17,675 bases of DNA from assembly GCA_038230415.1 (NCBI GenBank), contig JBBRNH010000102.1, positions 1 through 17,675 of the forward strand, read 5' to 3'. The translations under genes were made by a program, and so were the position numbers. The notes beneath the pieces are model-generated. The model did not search any database and was not told the origin of the DNA. It was given only the letters and a program-made list of their open reading frames with translations. This stretch comes from JBBRNH01 sp038230415 (lineage in GTDB: Bacteria > Bacteroidota > Bacteroidia > Cytophagales > Spirosomataceae). Each line of letters begins with the position of its first letter. Position 1 is the first letter of the stretch. Positions 5,461-13,266 of the stretch are shown here, one piece after another.

Positions 5461-8400
5461 TTGGCAACTCTACCGCTCGACAACCCTGCGATCATTCACC
5501 CCAACGCTGTGAACCGACGAATTACAACGATTTTATTGATTACGCTGGCCGTGCCGTTGCTCTTGGTTGGTATTCTGGCCTTTGTTCTGACGACTCCCGC
5601 CGGGCAAAACCTCGTTACCGAACAGGTCAATAACTACCTCGCCACTAAAATCAAATCGCCCTTCCGTATCGGCAGCATCCGGTATCGGGTGCCTGACTGG
5701 ATCGAACTCAGCAACGTATATATCGAAACGCCCACCGGCGACACGCTGCTGATTGGCAAAAAACTCCGCGTTGACCTCGATATGATGGCCCTGTTGCAGC
5801 AACAGGTCGTGCTGAATCAGGTTGAATTAGAAAAAATCAAGGTCAATCTCACCCGCCTTGCCGATACCAAAACAAGCAACAAACCCGGCAAGATTCCCGC
5901 CTTTAACTTCCAGTATATCCTCGATGCGTTTGTGCCGCCCGACACCGCGCCCGACACCGCAACGTCAAAACCGCTCGATATTAACCTGACCGGAATTTTG
6001 CTGCGTGATGTCAGAATCCGCTACGCCGACGATGTAGCCGGGGTTAATGCCGACGTGTTTTTAGACAGCCTGCGCGGGAAATTCGATAAGACCGACGTAT
6101 CAAAATCGCGGTACTATATCAAGGAACTCACCGCCGACGGTCTGGCCGTAAAAACCCGCCTGTATGCCGGTATCTCAACCCCGCCAACGCCACCAGCCAA
6201 ACCCGGCGATACACTCGATTTGGGGCTGGGGGCCTGGAAAATCAACCGGGCGCGGTGGGATATTCGCGCCGAAACTGCGGATTTTCAGACCACCGGCACC
6301 ATCGGCAAACTGCGAATGGAATCGGACTATTTATATGTAGCCGGTGAGCGAATCGGGATAAAATCAGTAGAATTAGCCGATTCGGAGATTGCCGCCACGT
6401 TGCTGACCGCCATCAGAAAAGCCGTTGCCACCACCAAACCAACGCCCATTTCGTCGGCTACTGCAACGGCGGGCGCGGGCTGGCGGGCGGCCATCGGGCA
6501 ACTCACACTGGCAAACAACACCCTCCGGTTCGATAACCAGAACGAACGTCGGCAACCCGCCGGACTCGACTATAACCACCTCGCCCTGAGTGGTTTAAAG
6601 CTGAACGGGAAAGCTATTCTGTACACGCCAACCTGGTCGTCGGGGCGGTTTCGGGGCGGGGCATTTCGGGATAAAAGCGGCTTCCGGCTCCAGAAACTCG
6701 ATGCCGATGCCATCTATTCCGATACGCTGCTGTCGCTTATCAACCTGCTCGTGCAAACGCCCAATACCCTTTTGCGCGACCGGCTGGTGGTGCAGTATGA
6801 TTCGCTGGGGCAACTCAGCCGACCCGCGCAGGCCCGGCGGGTTCGGGTGGCGGTGCGGCTGAAAAATAGTGTGCTGGCCGGTGCTGATGTGCTGTATCTC
6901 GCGCCGTTTCTGGCAACGGTGCCGCCGTTTGCCGCTAACCGGAACATCGTGTTTCGGGCCAACGCGCTGGCAGCCGGCACCGCAGCCGCCCTCAACATTC
7001 CGGTTATGACCGTCTCGACCCTGACCGGAACGCGGCTCAACGCCAAAGGACGGCTCACGAACCTGCTCGATATGAACCGGCTGGGCCTTGACCTGACTAT
7101 TCTGGAAGCCACCACTACCCGCGCCGACATTGCCCAACTCGCCCCCAAAGGCAGCATCCCAACATCGGTGGCATTGCCCGCCAATCTGCGGCTGGCCGGA
7201 ACGCTGAAAGGTGCGCTTAATGCCCTGAACGTCAACGCCAAACTAACGTCTGACTGGGGCAGTGCCGCCGTGAATGCGCTACTGGCCGGTTTTGTGCCAC
7301 CGGGTTCACCGGCCAGAAAACAGCCCGCGCCAACCTACAAAGGCACCGCTAATCTTACTAATTTCGATGCGGGCAAGTGGCTGAAACAGCCGGATAATCT
7401 GGGGCGTATCACCGGAAAAGCCGAGTTCGACGGCGTTGGGATAGACCCCAAAACGATGAATACCCGGTTTCGGCTACTCGTGGCCGAGGCCGTTCTCCGA
7501 AAATATCCGTACCACCGCTTCAATGCGCAGGGCGAATTGGCACAAGGAACGCTGACCATCAACGGCTCAATAGACGACCCCAACGCGCAGGTAGCGTTTA
7601 ACAATATCATTGGCTTGCAGGGTGATTTTCCGGCAGTGTCGGGCGTGGTGGATATGCAGGAACTCGACCTGAAAAAACTCGGTCTCTACGCCGACCCGCT
7701 GGCGTTGCGGGGCAAGATAACCCTGAATCTGAGCAGCACCAACCCCGACAATCCGCAGGGAACGGTGTCGGCCCGGAACGCGGTGGTGCAGTATAAGAAC
7801 CAAACCTACCCTGTTGATTCATTGTATCTGCTGGCTAAAACCGACGGTGCCGACCGATTGATTACGGCCCGGTTGCCGTTTGCCAATGTCAATGTGCGCG
7901 GCAATGTGGCCTACACCCGGCTTTATGACCTGCTTTTGGGCGAGGTAAGCCGATATTTTCGGGTGCCGCAACTGACCTACAAACCCGTTGCCGCACCGTA
8001 TTACTCCACCATCACCGGCACCCTGTGGCGCAACCCGTTGCTGACCGCGTTTGTGCCGCAACTGACCCAATTAGACAGCGTTCGGGTTGCCGTTCGGGTT
8101 GATAGTCAGGCAGATACCACGTTTCTGGCCCGGCTCACAACGGGCGTTATTACCTACGATACATCGTCAGTGCAGAACGCTAACCTGACCCTGACGGGCC
8201 GTAACAATCAACTGCTCATTGCCGGTAACGTGGCCGATTTGCAAACAAGCGGCATCGCCACCGGCCCCGTGCAACTGACCGGCGTGGCCGCAGCCAACCA
8301 ACTCCGGTTTGCCGTTGTTAATCCCGATTCGGTCAACAATCCGCGCAACGCGCTCAACGGCGAGCTGACCCTTGTTGGCCCGGCCTACCGACTGCGCCTG

Positions 8401-10572
8401 AACCGCAACGGCCTTCTGACCAATTACCTGCCCTGGGTGGCCGACTCAACGGGGTTTTTACAGTATGGGCAGGATGCCGCCGGGAAACCGCTCATCTTAG
8501 CCGACCGCTTTCTGATTCGGTCGGGTAAGCAGACCATTTCGGTCAATAGCGTTGACAATCAGAACAATGCGCCGTTGGCAATCCGGGCCGAAAACGTCAA
8601 TCTCGGCGTGGCGGCCAACATTGCCGGGCAAGACAGTTCGTTGGTGGGCGGGTTGCTGAACGGCAATGTGATTCTGCGCGATTACCTGACCAAACCGACG
8701 TTTACCGGCGACGTGCGGATTGACAGTCTGCGGATTGTGAAAAACCTCATCGGCACGCTCACGAGCCGGTTTTCGGATGCCCAAAACGGACGGATTCAGG
8801 TGGACGGCGACCTCGTGGGCAATGGCAATCAGGCGGCTGTGGCCGGTTTTTATAACCCGTCGTCCACCAATAACGCGCTCGATTTTACCGTCAATCTGAA
8901 ACGGCTCACCGCCAAAACCATCGAGTCATTCAGTTTTGGCGAACTCAAACAAACGGCGGGCGCACTGTCGGGGCAGTTCACGCTGACGGGTTCGCCCACC
9001 AAACCCCGGCTCAACGGCGGCATTGATTTCGATTCGGTCGCGCTCAATATTTCGCGGATAAACACCGTCTATCGCATTGATAAGCAGCGCATTGTCTTTG
9101 ATAACGAAGTAATTCGGTTCAATAATTTTGCCGTGACCGATACGCTCGGCCAAAAACTTACTACGGACGGTATTGTGGTGTTGAGTGGCCTGCCCGATGT
9201 GTCGTATAACCTGCGCCTGAATGCCGATAACGTGCTGGTACTGAACGCGGCCCGCAAAGATAATGACTATGCCTACGGGCAGGCCGCCATCACCTCGCGG
9301 TTGCAAATCAGGGGAACCGGCAGCGTGGCCTCGGTAACGGGGTCGGTGAAATTGGCCGACAAAAGCCGCATCACGGTGGTACTGCCCGACCAAAGCCCGG
9401 CCACTAACGAAGCCCGGCAGGTGGTGACGTTTATTGACCACCGCGACTCGCTGGCGTTGCAAAAATACCTCATGCAACGGCCCCGGCTCGATACCTTAGG
9501 CCGGCGCACCCACTTTGACGGCCTGAGCGATGCCAACGTATCGGTGAACCTCGAAACGACCGATAAATCTGAAATCAACGTCATCATTGACGAACTCAAC
9601 GGTGATAACCTCCGGGTTCGGGGCAACGCCCAACTCACGGCGGGCATCAACGCGGCCAACGAAATCTCGCTGTCGGGCCGGTACGAAATCACCGAGGGCG
9701 AATATAATCTGACGTATCAGGTGATTAAACGGCAGTTCAACATCAAAAAAGGCGGCTCGCTCACCTGGACCGGCGACCCCTACAAAGCCGATATTGACAT
9801 CACGGCGGTGTATCAGGCCAACGCCGTGCCGGCAGACTTGGTGGGCAACGAGTTGAGTGGTCCGGCCTCGGCCCTGTACAAACAGCGGATTCCGTTTAAC
9901 GTGGCCCTCAGGATGAGCGGCAACTTAGCGGCCCCGCAACTGTCGTTCGATATTACGGTGCCGGAAACCGGGTTTGTGTCGTCGAGCGAGGTGATTACGG
10001 CAGTAACCAACAAGCTGGCTTTTATGCGAAATAACCCCTCTGAACTCAACAAACAGGTGTTCGCGCTGCTGGTGCTGGGTAATTTCATTTCCGAATCGTC
10101 GTCGGGGTCGTTTTCGGGCCTGAACCTCGACGCGGGGCAATTGGCCTTCAACAGCGTGAGCAAACTGCTGACCCAGCAACTGAATCAGTTTGCCTCGAAC
10201 GTGATTAAAGGCGTGGCCGTTGATGTGAACTTAGCCAATACAAACCTGAACTCGGCGCAGACTTCGGGGTCACGAACGGATTTGAACGTGGGTTTGTCGA
10301 AGAGTTTTCTGTCGGGGCGGCTGACGGTGGCCGTTGGCCGGAATTTTGTGTTGCAAAACAGTTCGGGAATGTCGCGCAATCCGTCGGAAGTCTTCGATAA
10401 CGTATCGCTGAACTACGCCCTGAGCCGCGACGGTCGGTATATGGCCCGCGCCTACCGCAAAAACGAGTTTCAGGCCGTGCTGGATGGCTATATCGTGGAA
10501 ACCGGGCTGGGCTTTGTGATTACGGTGGACTTTGACACGTTGCGGGAGTTGCTGAAGAAAAACGTACAATGA
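5461..10572 (+). CDS. tamB: TamB-family translocation/assembly module protein (AsmA-like, DUF490 C-terminus)
   Basis: TamB-type proteins are inner-membrane-anchored and span the periplasm as a long beta-rich groove, working with an Omp85-family protein in outer-membrane protein insertion or lipid transport. The frame encodes up to 1703 residues, large but normal for Bacteroidota TamB. A single N-terminal transmembrane anchor lies at about residues 21-43 (ITTILLITLAVPLLLVGILAF). A very long beta-rich, low-cysteine region follows, starting with an AsmA-like stretch. The C-terminal DUF490-type domain includes SLSGRYEITEGEYNLTYQ and GGSLTWTGDPYKADIDITA (about 1400-1440) and ends in DFDTLRELLKKNVQ. 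Starts are TTG at 5461 or GTG at 5509, the latter giving MNRRITTILL directly before the anchor; no ATG fits and a stop lies at 5443. I see no good promoter box. The partner tamL follows on the same strand. Confidence 0.92.
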   Translation: MATLPLDNPAIIHPNAVNRRITTILLITLAVPLLLVGILAFVLTTPAGQNLVTEQVNNYLATKIKSPFRIGSIRYRVPDWIELSNVYIETPTGDTLLIGKKLRVDLDMMALLQQQVVLNQVELEKIKVNLTRLADTKTSNKPGKIPAFNFQYILDAFVPPDTAPDTATSKPLDINLTGILLRDVRIRYADDVAGVNADVFLDSLRGKFDKTDVSKSRYYIKELTADGLAVKTRLYAGISTPPTPPAKPGDTLDLGLGAWKINRARWDIRAETADFQTTGTIGKLRMESDYLYVAGERIGIKSVELADSEIAATLLTAIRKAVATTKPTPISSATATAGAGWRAAIGQLTLANNTLRFDNQNERRQPAGLDYNHLALSGLKLNGKAILYTPTWSSGRFRGGAFRDKSGFRLQKLDADAIYSDTLLSLINLLVQTPNTLLRDRLVVQYDSLGQLSRPAQARRVRVAVRLKNSVLAGADVLYLAPFLATVPPFAANRNIVFRANALAAGTAAALNIPVMTVSTLTGTRLNAKGRLTNLLDMNRLGLDLTILEATTTRADIAQLAPKGSIPTSVALPANLRLAGTLKGALNALNVNAKLTSDWGSAAVNALLAGFVPPGSPARKQPAPTYKGTANLTNFDAGKWLKQPDNLGRITGKAEFDGVGIDPKTMNTRFRLLVAEAVLRKYPYHRFNAQGELAQGTLTINGSIDDPNAQVAFNNIIGLQGDFPAVSGVVDMQELDLKKLGLYADPLALRGKITLNLSSTNPDNPQGTVSARNAVVQYKNQTYPVDSLYLLAKTDGADRLITARLPFANVNVRGNVAYTRLYDLLLGEVSRYFRVPQLTYKPVAAPYYSTITGTLWRNPLLTAFVPQLTQLDSVRVAVRVDSQADTTFLARLTTGVITYDTSSVQNANLTLTGRNNQLLIAGNVADLQTSGIATGPVQLTGVAAANQLRFAVVNPDSVNNPRNALNGELTLVGPAYRLRLNRNGLLTNYLPWVADSTGFLQYGQDAAGKPLILADRFLIRSGKQTISVNSVDNQNNAPLAIRAENVNLGVAANIAGQDSSLVGGLLNGNVILRDYLTKPTFTGDVRIDSLRIVKNLIGTLTSRFSDAQNGRIQVDGDLVGNGNQAAVAGFYNPSSTNNALDFTVNLKRLTAKTIESFSFGELKQTAGALSGQFTLTGSPTKPRLNGGIDFDSVALNISRINTVYRIDKQRIVFDNEVIRFNNFAVTDTLGQKLTTDGIVVLSGLPDVSYNLRLNADNVLVLNAARKDNDYAYGQAAITSRLQIRGTGSVASVTGSVKLADKSRITVVLPDQSPATNEARQVVTFIDHRDSLALQKYLMQRPRLDTLGRRTHFDGLSDANVSVNLETTDKSEINVIIDELNGDNLRVRGNAQLTAGINAANEISLSGRYEITEGEYNLTYQVIKRQFNIKKGGSLTWTGDPYKADIDITAVYQANAVPADLVGNELSGPASALYKQRIPFNVALRMSGNLAAPQLSFDITVPETGFVSSSEVITAVTNKLAFMRNNPSELNKQVFALLVLGNFISESSSGSFSGLNLDAGQLAFNSVSKLLTQQLNQFASNVIKGVAVDVNLANTNLNSAQTSGSRTDLNVGLSKSFLSGRLTVAVGRNFVLQNSSGMSRNPSEVFDNVSLNYALSRDGRYMARAYRKNEFQAVLDGYIVETGLGFVITVDFDTLRELLKKNVQ

Positions 10573-10582
10573 ACATATCTTC

Positions 10583-10715
10583 GACCACCCCCAACCGAGT
10601 GTCGGCCCAGCCCCTCCTAAAACAGGAGGGGGCTTTTTCAAAAACTACGCTTTTGCGTAAAAAAGCCGAAGGCTTCGTAGTCCCGTCCTGTTTTAGGAGG
10701 GGGTTGGGGGTGGTC
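10583..10715. repeat. Palindromic intergenic element between tamB and tamL
   Basis: Outer arms are inverted copies: GACCACCCCCAACC at 10583-10596 plus CCCTCCTAAAACAGGA near 10612-10627, against the reverse complement of 10685-10715, where the two blocks are contiguous. The left arm has about 14 extra bases (10597-10610) between the blocks, so it is an interrupted copy. Inner inversions also exist: ACTACG/CGTAGT, GGCTTTTT/AAAAAGCC and ACGC-TTTT-GCGT. This nested structure is typical of a small non-autonomous element or REP-like repeat. It has no coding role that I can see, though the plus frame through it is open and in phase with tamL. Confidence 0.85.
10611..10638 (+). terminator. Intrinsic-terminator-like hairpin after tamB
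   Basis: CCCCTCCT (10611-10618), a loop of 5 bases, AGGAGGGG (10624-10631), then GCTTTTT: a perfect 8-bp GC-rich stem followed by a short T run, 39 bp after the tamB stop and 91 bp before the tamL ATG. It lies within the palindromic element at 10583-10715. It could reduce tamB-to-tamL read-through; the T run is short, so partial termination is likelier than full. Confidence 0.5.
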
Positions 10716-10721
10716 AACACA

Positions 10722-13163
10722 ATGACTAAACTCTTCATTCCCTGTCTATTAGCCATCCTCTCCGGTTGCAGCGTGGGCCGGTATCTGCCGCCCGGCGAAC
10801 GGCTTTATGCCGGAACCGACATCCGAATCGAGGCCGATTCGACGGTGAGCAAGGCCGAATCACAGGCTATTCAGGCTGAGCTGCTGGCTACGGCGCGGCC
10901 CAAACCCAACAAACGGATTTTTGGGTTTCCGTATAGCGTCTGGTTCTATTACGTGGTTGGGCAGGGCAAACGGGAAACGGGGCTGCGCGGCACCCTCCGC
11001 AAACGGTTTGGGCAGCCGCCGGTGCTGGCAAGTGCCAAGGCGATCTCCTCAAACGGCAGCGTCTGGGCTTCATTTCTCGAAAACGAAGGCTATTTCCGGT
11101 CGTCGGTATCGGGCAAATTAGTTGAAAGCGGCTATTCGGCGCGGGGGGAGTATGTGGTGCGGGTGCGGCCCCGATACCTGATTGATTCAGTAGCGTTTCT
11201 GATCAATACCGCCGATTCGCTGGCGCAGCCGGTGGTGGCGGCTCTGGCAAACGTGGCTCCCCGAACGGTGCTGAAAAAGGGAAATCCGTACCGGTTTCAG
11301 GCCATTCAGATCGAGCAGCAGCGCATTACGGCGGCTCTGAAACAGCAGGGTTTTTACTATTTTTTACCGACCTACATCAAAGTTCTGGCCGATAGTGCCA
11401 TCGGAAAACAACGGCTCAAGCTGTACGTGGCCCTCGCGCCCGATATGCCCGACGCGGCCCGGCAGCCGTTTACCATCGGTCAGATTACGGTTTTCCCTAC
11501 TTACAGCCTGTCGGATGGCGGGCAGTTGGCCTACCGGAATCGGGACCGCGATACCACAAAAATCCGCAACCGAACCGGCGACACAACCCGAATCCGCAGC
11601 CGGGCACTTACCGGACGCACTGGCCGACCGGCAGATGCCCGGCGCATCGCCCGGATAAACCGCCTTCGGTTGCCGTTTGTGGTGCAGGACACCACCGGAA
11701 CCTACAAAACGCGGCTTTTCGAGGAAATAATGGGTCTCAGCACGGGGCAGGTGTACGACAGCCGCAAGCAGGATTTAACGCTGTCTCGGTTTATCAACGT
11801 TGGCACGTTTAAGTTTGTCCGCAACCAGTTTAGCCCCGTTGTCCGCAACGATTCTAACCAGCTCGATGTGCGGTATTTTCTCACGCCGTATCCCCGGCAA
11901 TCGGTACGGGCCGAGATTGCGGGTTTGAGTAAATCGAACAACACGGCGGGGTCTCAACTGACGCTGAGTTTGCTCAACCGCAACCTGCTGCACCGCGCCG
12001 AGCAGCTCACCATCAACGGCAGTGCGGGCTTAGAATCGCAGATTGGCGCGGCCTCGCAGGGGGTTAATAGTTTTCGGTATAGTTTAGAGGCTACGATGGC
12101 GTTTCCGCGACTGATTTCACCCATTCGCATCCGGTACGACCAAAATCAGGCATTGCCCAAAACGTTGCTCACGGCGGCATACGAGGTCATTGTCAGGCAG
12201 GATTTGTACAAACTGAGTTCGTTCAGAACGTCTTTTGGCTATGCTCTCCGCACGAGTCAGCGCATCGAACAAACCCTCACGCCGATCAACATCACGTTTG
12301 TGCGGCCCTCGCGGTTCAGCGAAAAATTCAGGAGTTTATTAGACACCCTGTCCTCAGAAGCCTCACAGCCGTACCGAAACGTGCTGCTGTCGGAGCAGTT
12401 TATTTTCGCGTCGCTGTATTCGCTGAACCTCAATCCGTCTCCGCAGTCAGTATCGCCCTACACGTTTCGGCTAACGTTCAACGCCGAAATCGCCGGGAAC
12501 TTAGTGAATGCGTTTTTGAAGGAATCGCCGTTGTCGCTCCAGAAAGAGTTGTTTAGGGTGCGCGTAGCCCAATATGCCCGGTTCGATGCCGACACGCGGC
12601 ATTACCTGAAACTGAACCCGCGCCTGACCTGGGCAAGCCGGGTGTTTGCCGGTTTTGGCCTGCCCTACGGCAACTCAACGGTGCTGCCCTTAGTGAAACA
12701 GTATTTTGTTGGCGGCAGCAGCAGCCTGCGCGGGTTCCGGCCCCGGTCTATCGGGCCGGGCGTTTTCCAGCGGCCACCCAGCACCGGCGCACCCCTGTTG
12801 CAAGATGGGGGGGGCGACGTAAAACTCGAAGGCAACACCGAACTGCGGCTGAAATTTAACCAGTTTTTGCAGGGTGCCGTGTTTCTGGATGCGGGTAACG
12901 TCTGGATTTATAAAGACGAAACGGTGGCGGGCGAGGGCAATATTTTCAGCAGCAATTTCCTGAATGAACTCGCCGTGAGCGCGGGCGCGGGCCTGCGGAT
13001 TGACCTGAGCTACTTTGTGTTGCGGGCCGATTTGGCGTTTCCGCTCCGCAAACCCTACCTCACCAACGACGAATTTTGGGTGACGCGCCAACTCGATTTC
13101 GGCAGCCGCACCTGGCGACGCAACAACCTGATTCTGAATATCGCCGTTGGCTATCCGTTCTAA
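10722..13163 (+). CDS. tamL: TamA-like outer-membrane lipoprotein of the Omp85/BamA superfamily (TamL type)
   Basis: Predicted outer-membrane beta-barrel that partners TamB in envelope assembly. The ATG at 10722 gives 813 residues beginning MTKLFIPCLLAILSGCSVGRY: a lipoprotein signal peptide with lipobox LSGC, Cys16 acylated. A lipid-anchored TamA variant is the form described as TamL in Bacteroidota/Chlorobi. POTRA-like periplasmic domains would occupy about 20-400. The Omp85 barrel is shown by GGSSSLRGFRP with the LRGF motif at 669-672, then VKLEGNTELRLKF, GAVFLDAGNVW and a C-terminal Phe (VGYPF). An earlier ATG at 10569 overlaps the tamB stop but its 51 extra residues are translated repeat, so 10722 is preferred. 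Oddities: a tandem 10-residue repeat at 274-293 and a run of eight G at 12807-12814 within the coding frame. It is on the same strand as tamB; a hairpin and repeat intervene. Confidence 0.92.
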   Translation: MTKLFIPCLLAILSGCSVGRYLPPGERLYAGTDIRIEADSTVSKAESQAIQAELLATARPKPNKRIFGFPYSVWFYYVVGQGKRETGLRGTLRKRFGQPPVLASAKAISSNGSVWASFLENEGYFRSSVSGKLVESGYSARGEYVVRVRPRYLIDSVAFLINTADSLAQPVVAALANVAPRTVLKKGNPYRFQAIQIEQQRITAALKQQGFYYFLPTYIKVLADSAIGKQRLKLYVALAPDMPDAARQPFTIGQITVFPTYSLSDGGQLAYRNRDRDTTKIRNRTGDTTRIRSRALTGRTGRPADARRIARINRLRLPFVVQDTTGTYKTRLFEEIMGLSTGQVYDSRKQDLTLSRFINVGTFKFVRNQFSPVVRNDSNQLDVRYFLTPYPRQSVRAEIAGLSKSNNTAGSQLTLSLLNRNLLHRAEQLTINGSAGLESQIGAASQGVNSFRYSLEATMAFPRLISPIRIRYDQNQALPKTLLTAAYEVIVRQDLYKLSSFRTSFGYALRTSQRIEQTLTPINITFVRPSRFSEKFRSLLDTLSSEASQPYRNVLLSEQFIFASLYSLNLNPSPQSVSPYTFRLTFNAEIAGNLVNAFLKESPLSLQKELFRVRVAQYARFDADTRHYLKLNPRLTWASRVFAGFGLPYGNSTVLPLVKQYFVGGSSSLRGFRPRSIGPGVFQRPPSTGAPLLQDGGGDVKLEGNTELRLKFNQFLQGAVFLDAGNVWIYKDETVAGEGNIFSSNFLNELAVSAGAGLRIDLSYFVLRADLAFPLRKPYLTNDEFWVTRQLDFGSRTWRRNNLILNIAVGYPF
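11541..11600 (+). repeat. Tandem 30-bp duplication inside tamL (two units)
   Basis: Units 11541-11570 and 11571-11600 encode RDRDTTKIRN and RTGDTTRIRS (residues 274-293), sharing D-T-T-(K/R)-I-R. The copies have diverged but are in register and in frame. They sit in an Arg/Thr-rich stretch continuing to about residue 315 that looks like a flexible insertion in the periplasmic part. Confidence 0.65.
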
Positions 13164-13178
13164 GTTCTTGTCATCGTC

Positions 13179-13266
13179 GTAGGGTGGGTGGAAACCCGCC
13201 TTTTTCGTTTAACACGGGTGGAAACCCAGCAGGCTAACAAAAAAGGCGGGTTTCCACCCGCCCTAC
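13179..13266. terminator. Long inverted repeat acting as a probable bidirectional terminator
   Basis: Left arm 13179-13209 (core GGTGGAAACCCGCCTTTTT) and right arm 13236-13266 are near-perfect reverse complements. The stem ends in TTTTT on the plus strand and in TTTTTT on the minus strand, fitting termination of tamL from the left and of the TonB receptor gene from the right. The right arm covers the receptor stop codon (13263-13265). The loop holds a third GGGTGGAAACCC. The right half (13215-13266) resembles the sequence at 16942-16994, suggesting a dispersed element recruited as terminator. Confidence 0.8.

Noticed and set aside
6595..7241. Two overlapping minus-strand open frames of 175-180 residues
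   Set aside because: They lie opposite tamB in different frames with no start signal or domain.
10569..10721. 51-residue N-terminal extension of tamL, or a small separate protein
   Set aside because: The residues are a translation of the palindromic element, and the ATG at 10722 starts a clean lipoprotein signal peptide. Kept only as a finding.
13179..13266. Three GGGTGGAAACCC copies considered as a small CRISPR-like array
   Set aside because: The copies are inverted, spacing is irregular, there are no equal-length spacers and no cas genes nearby.
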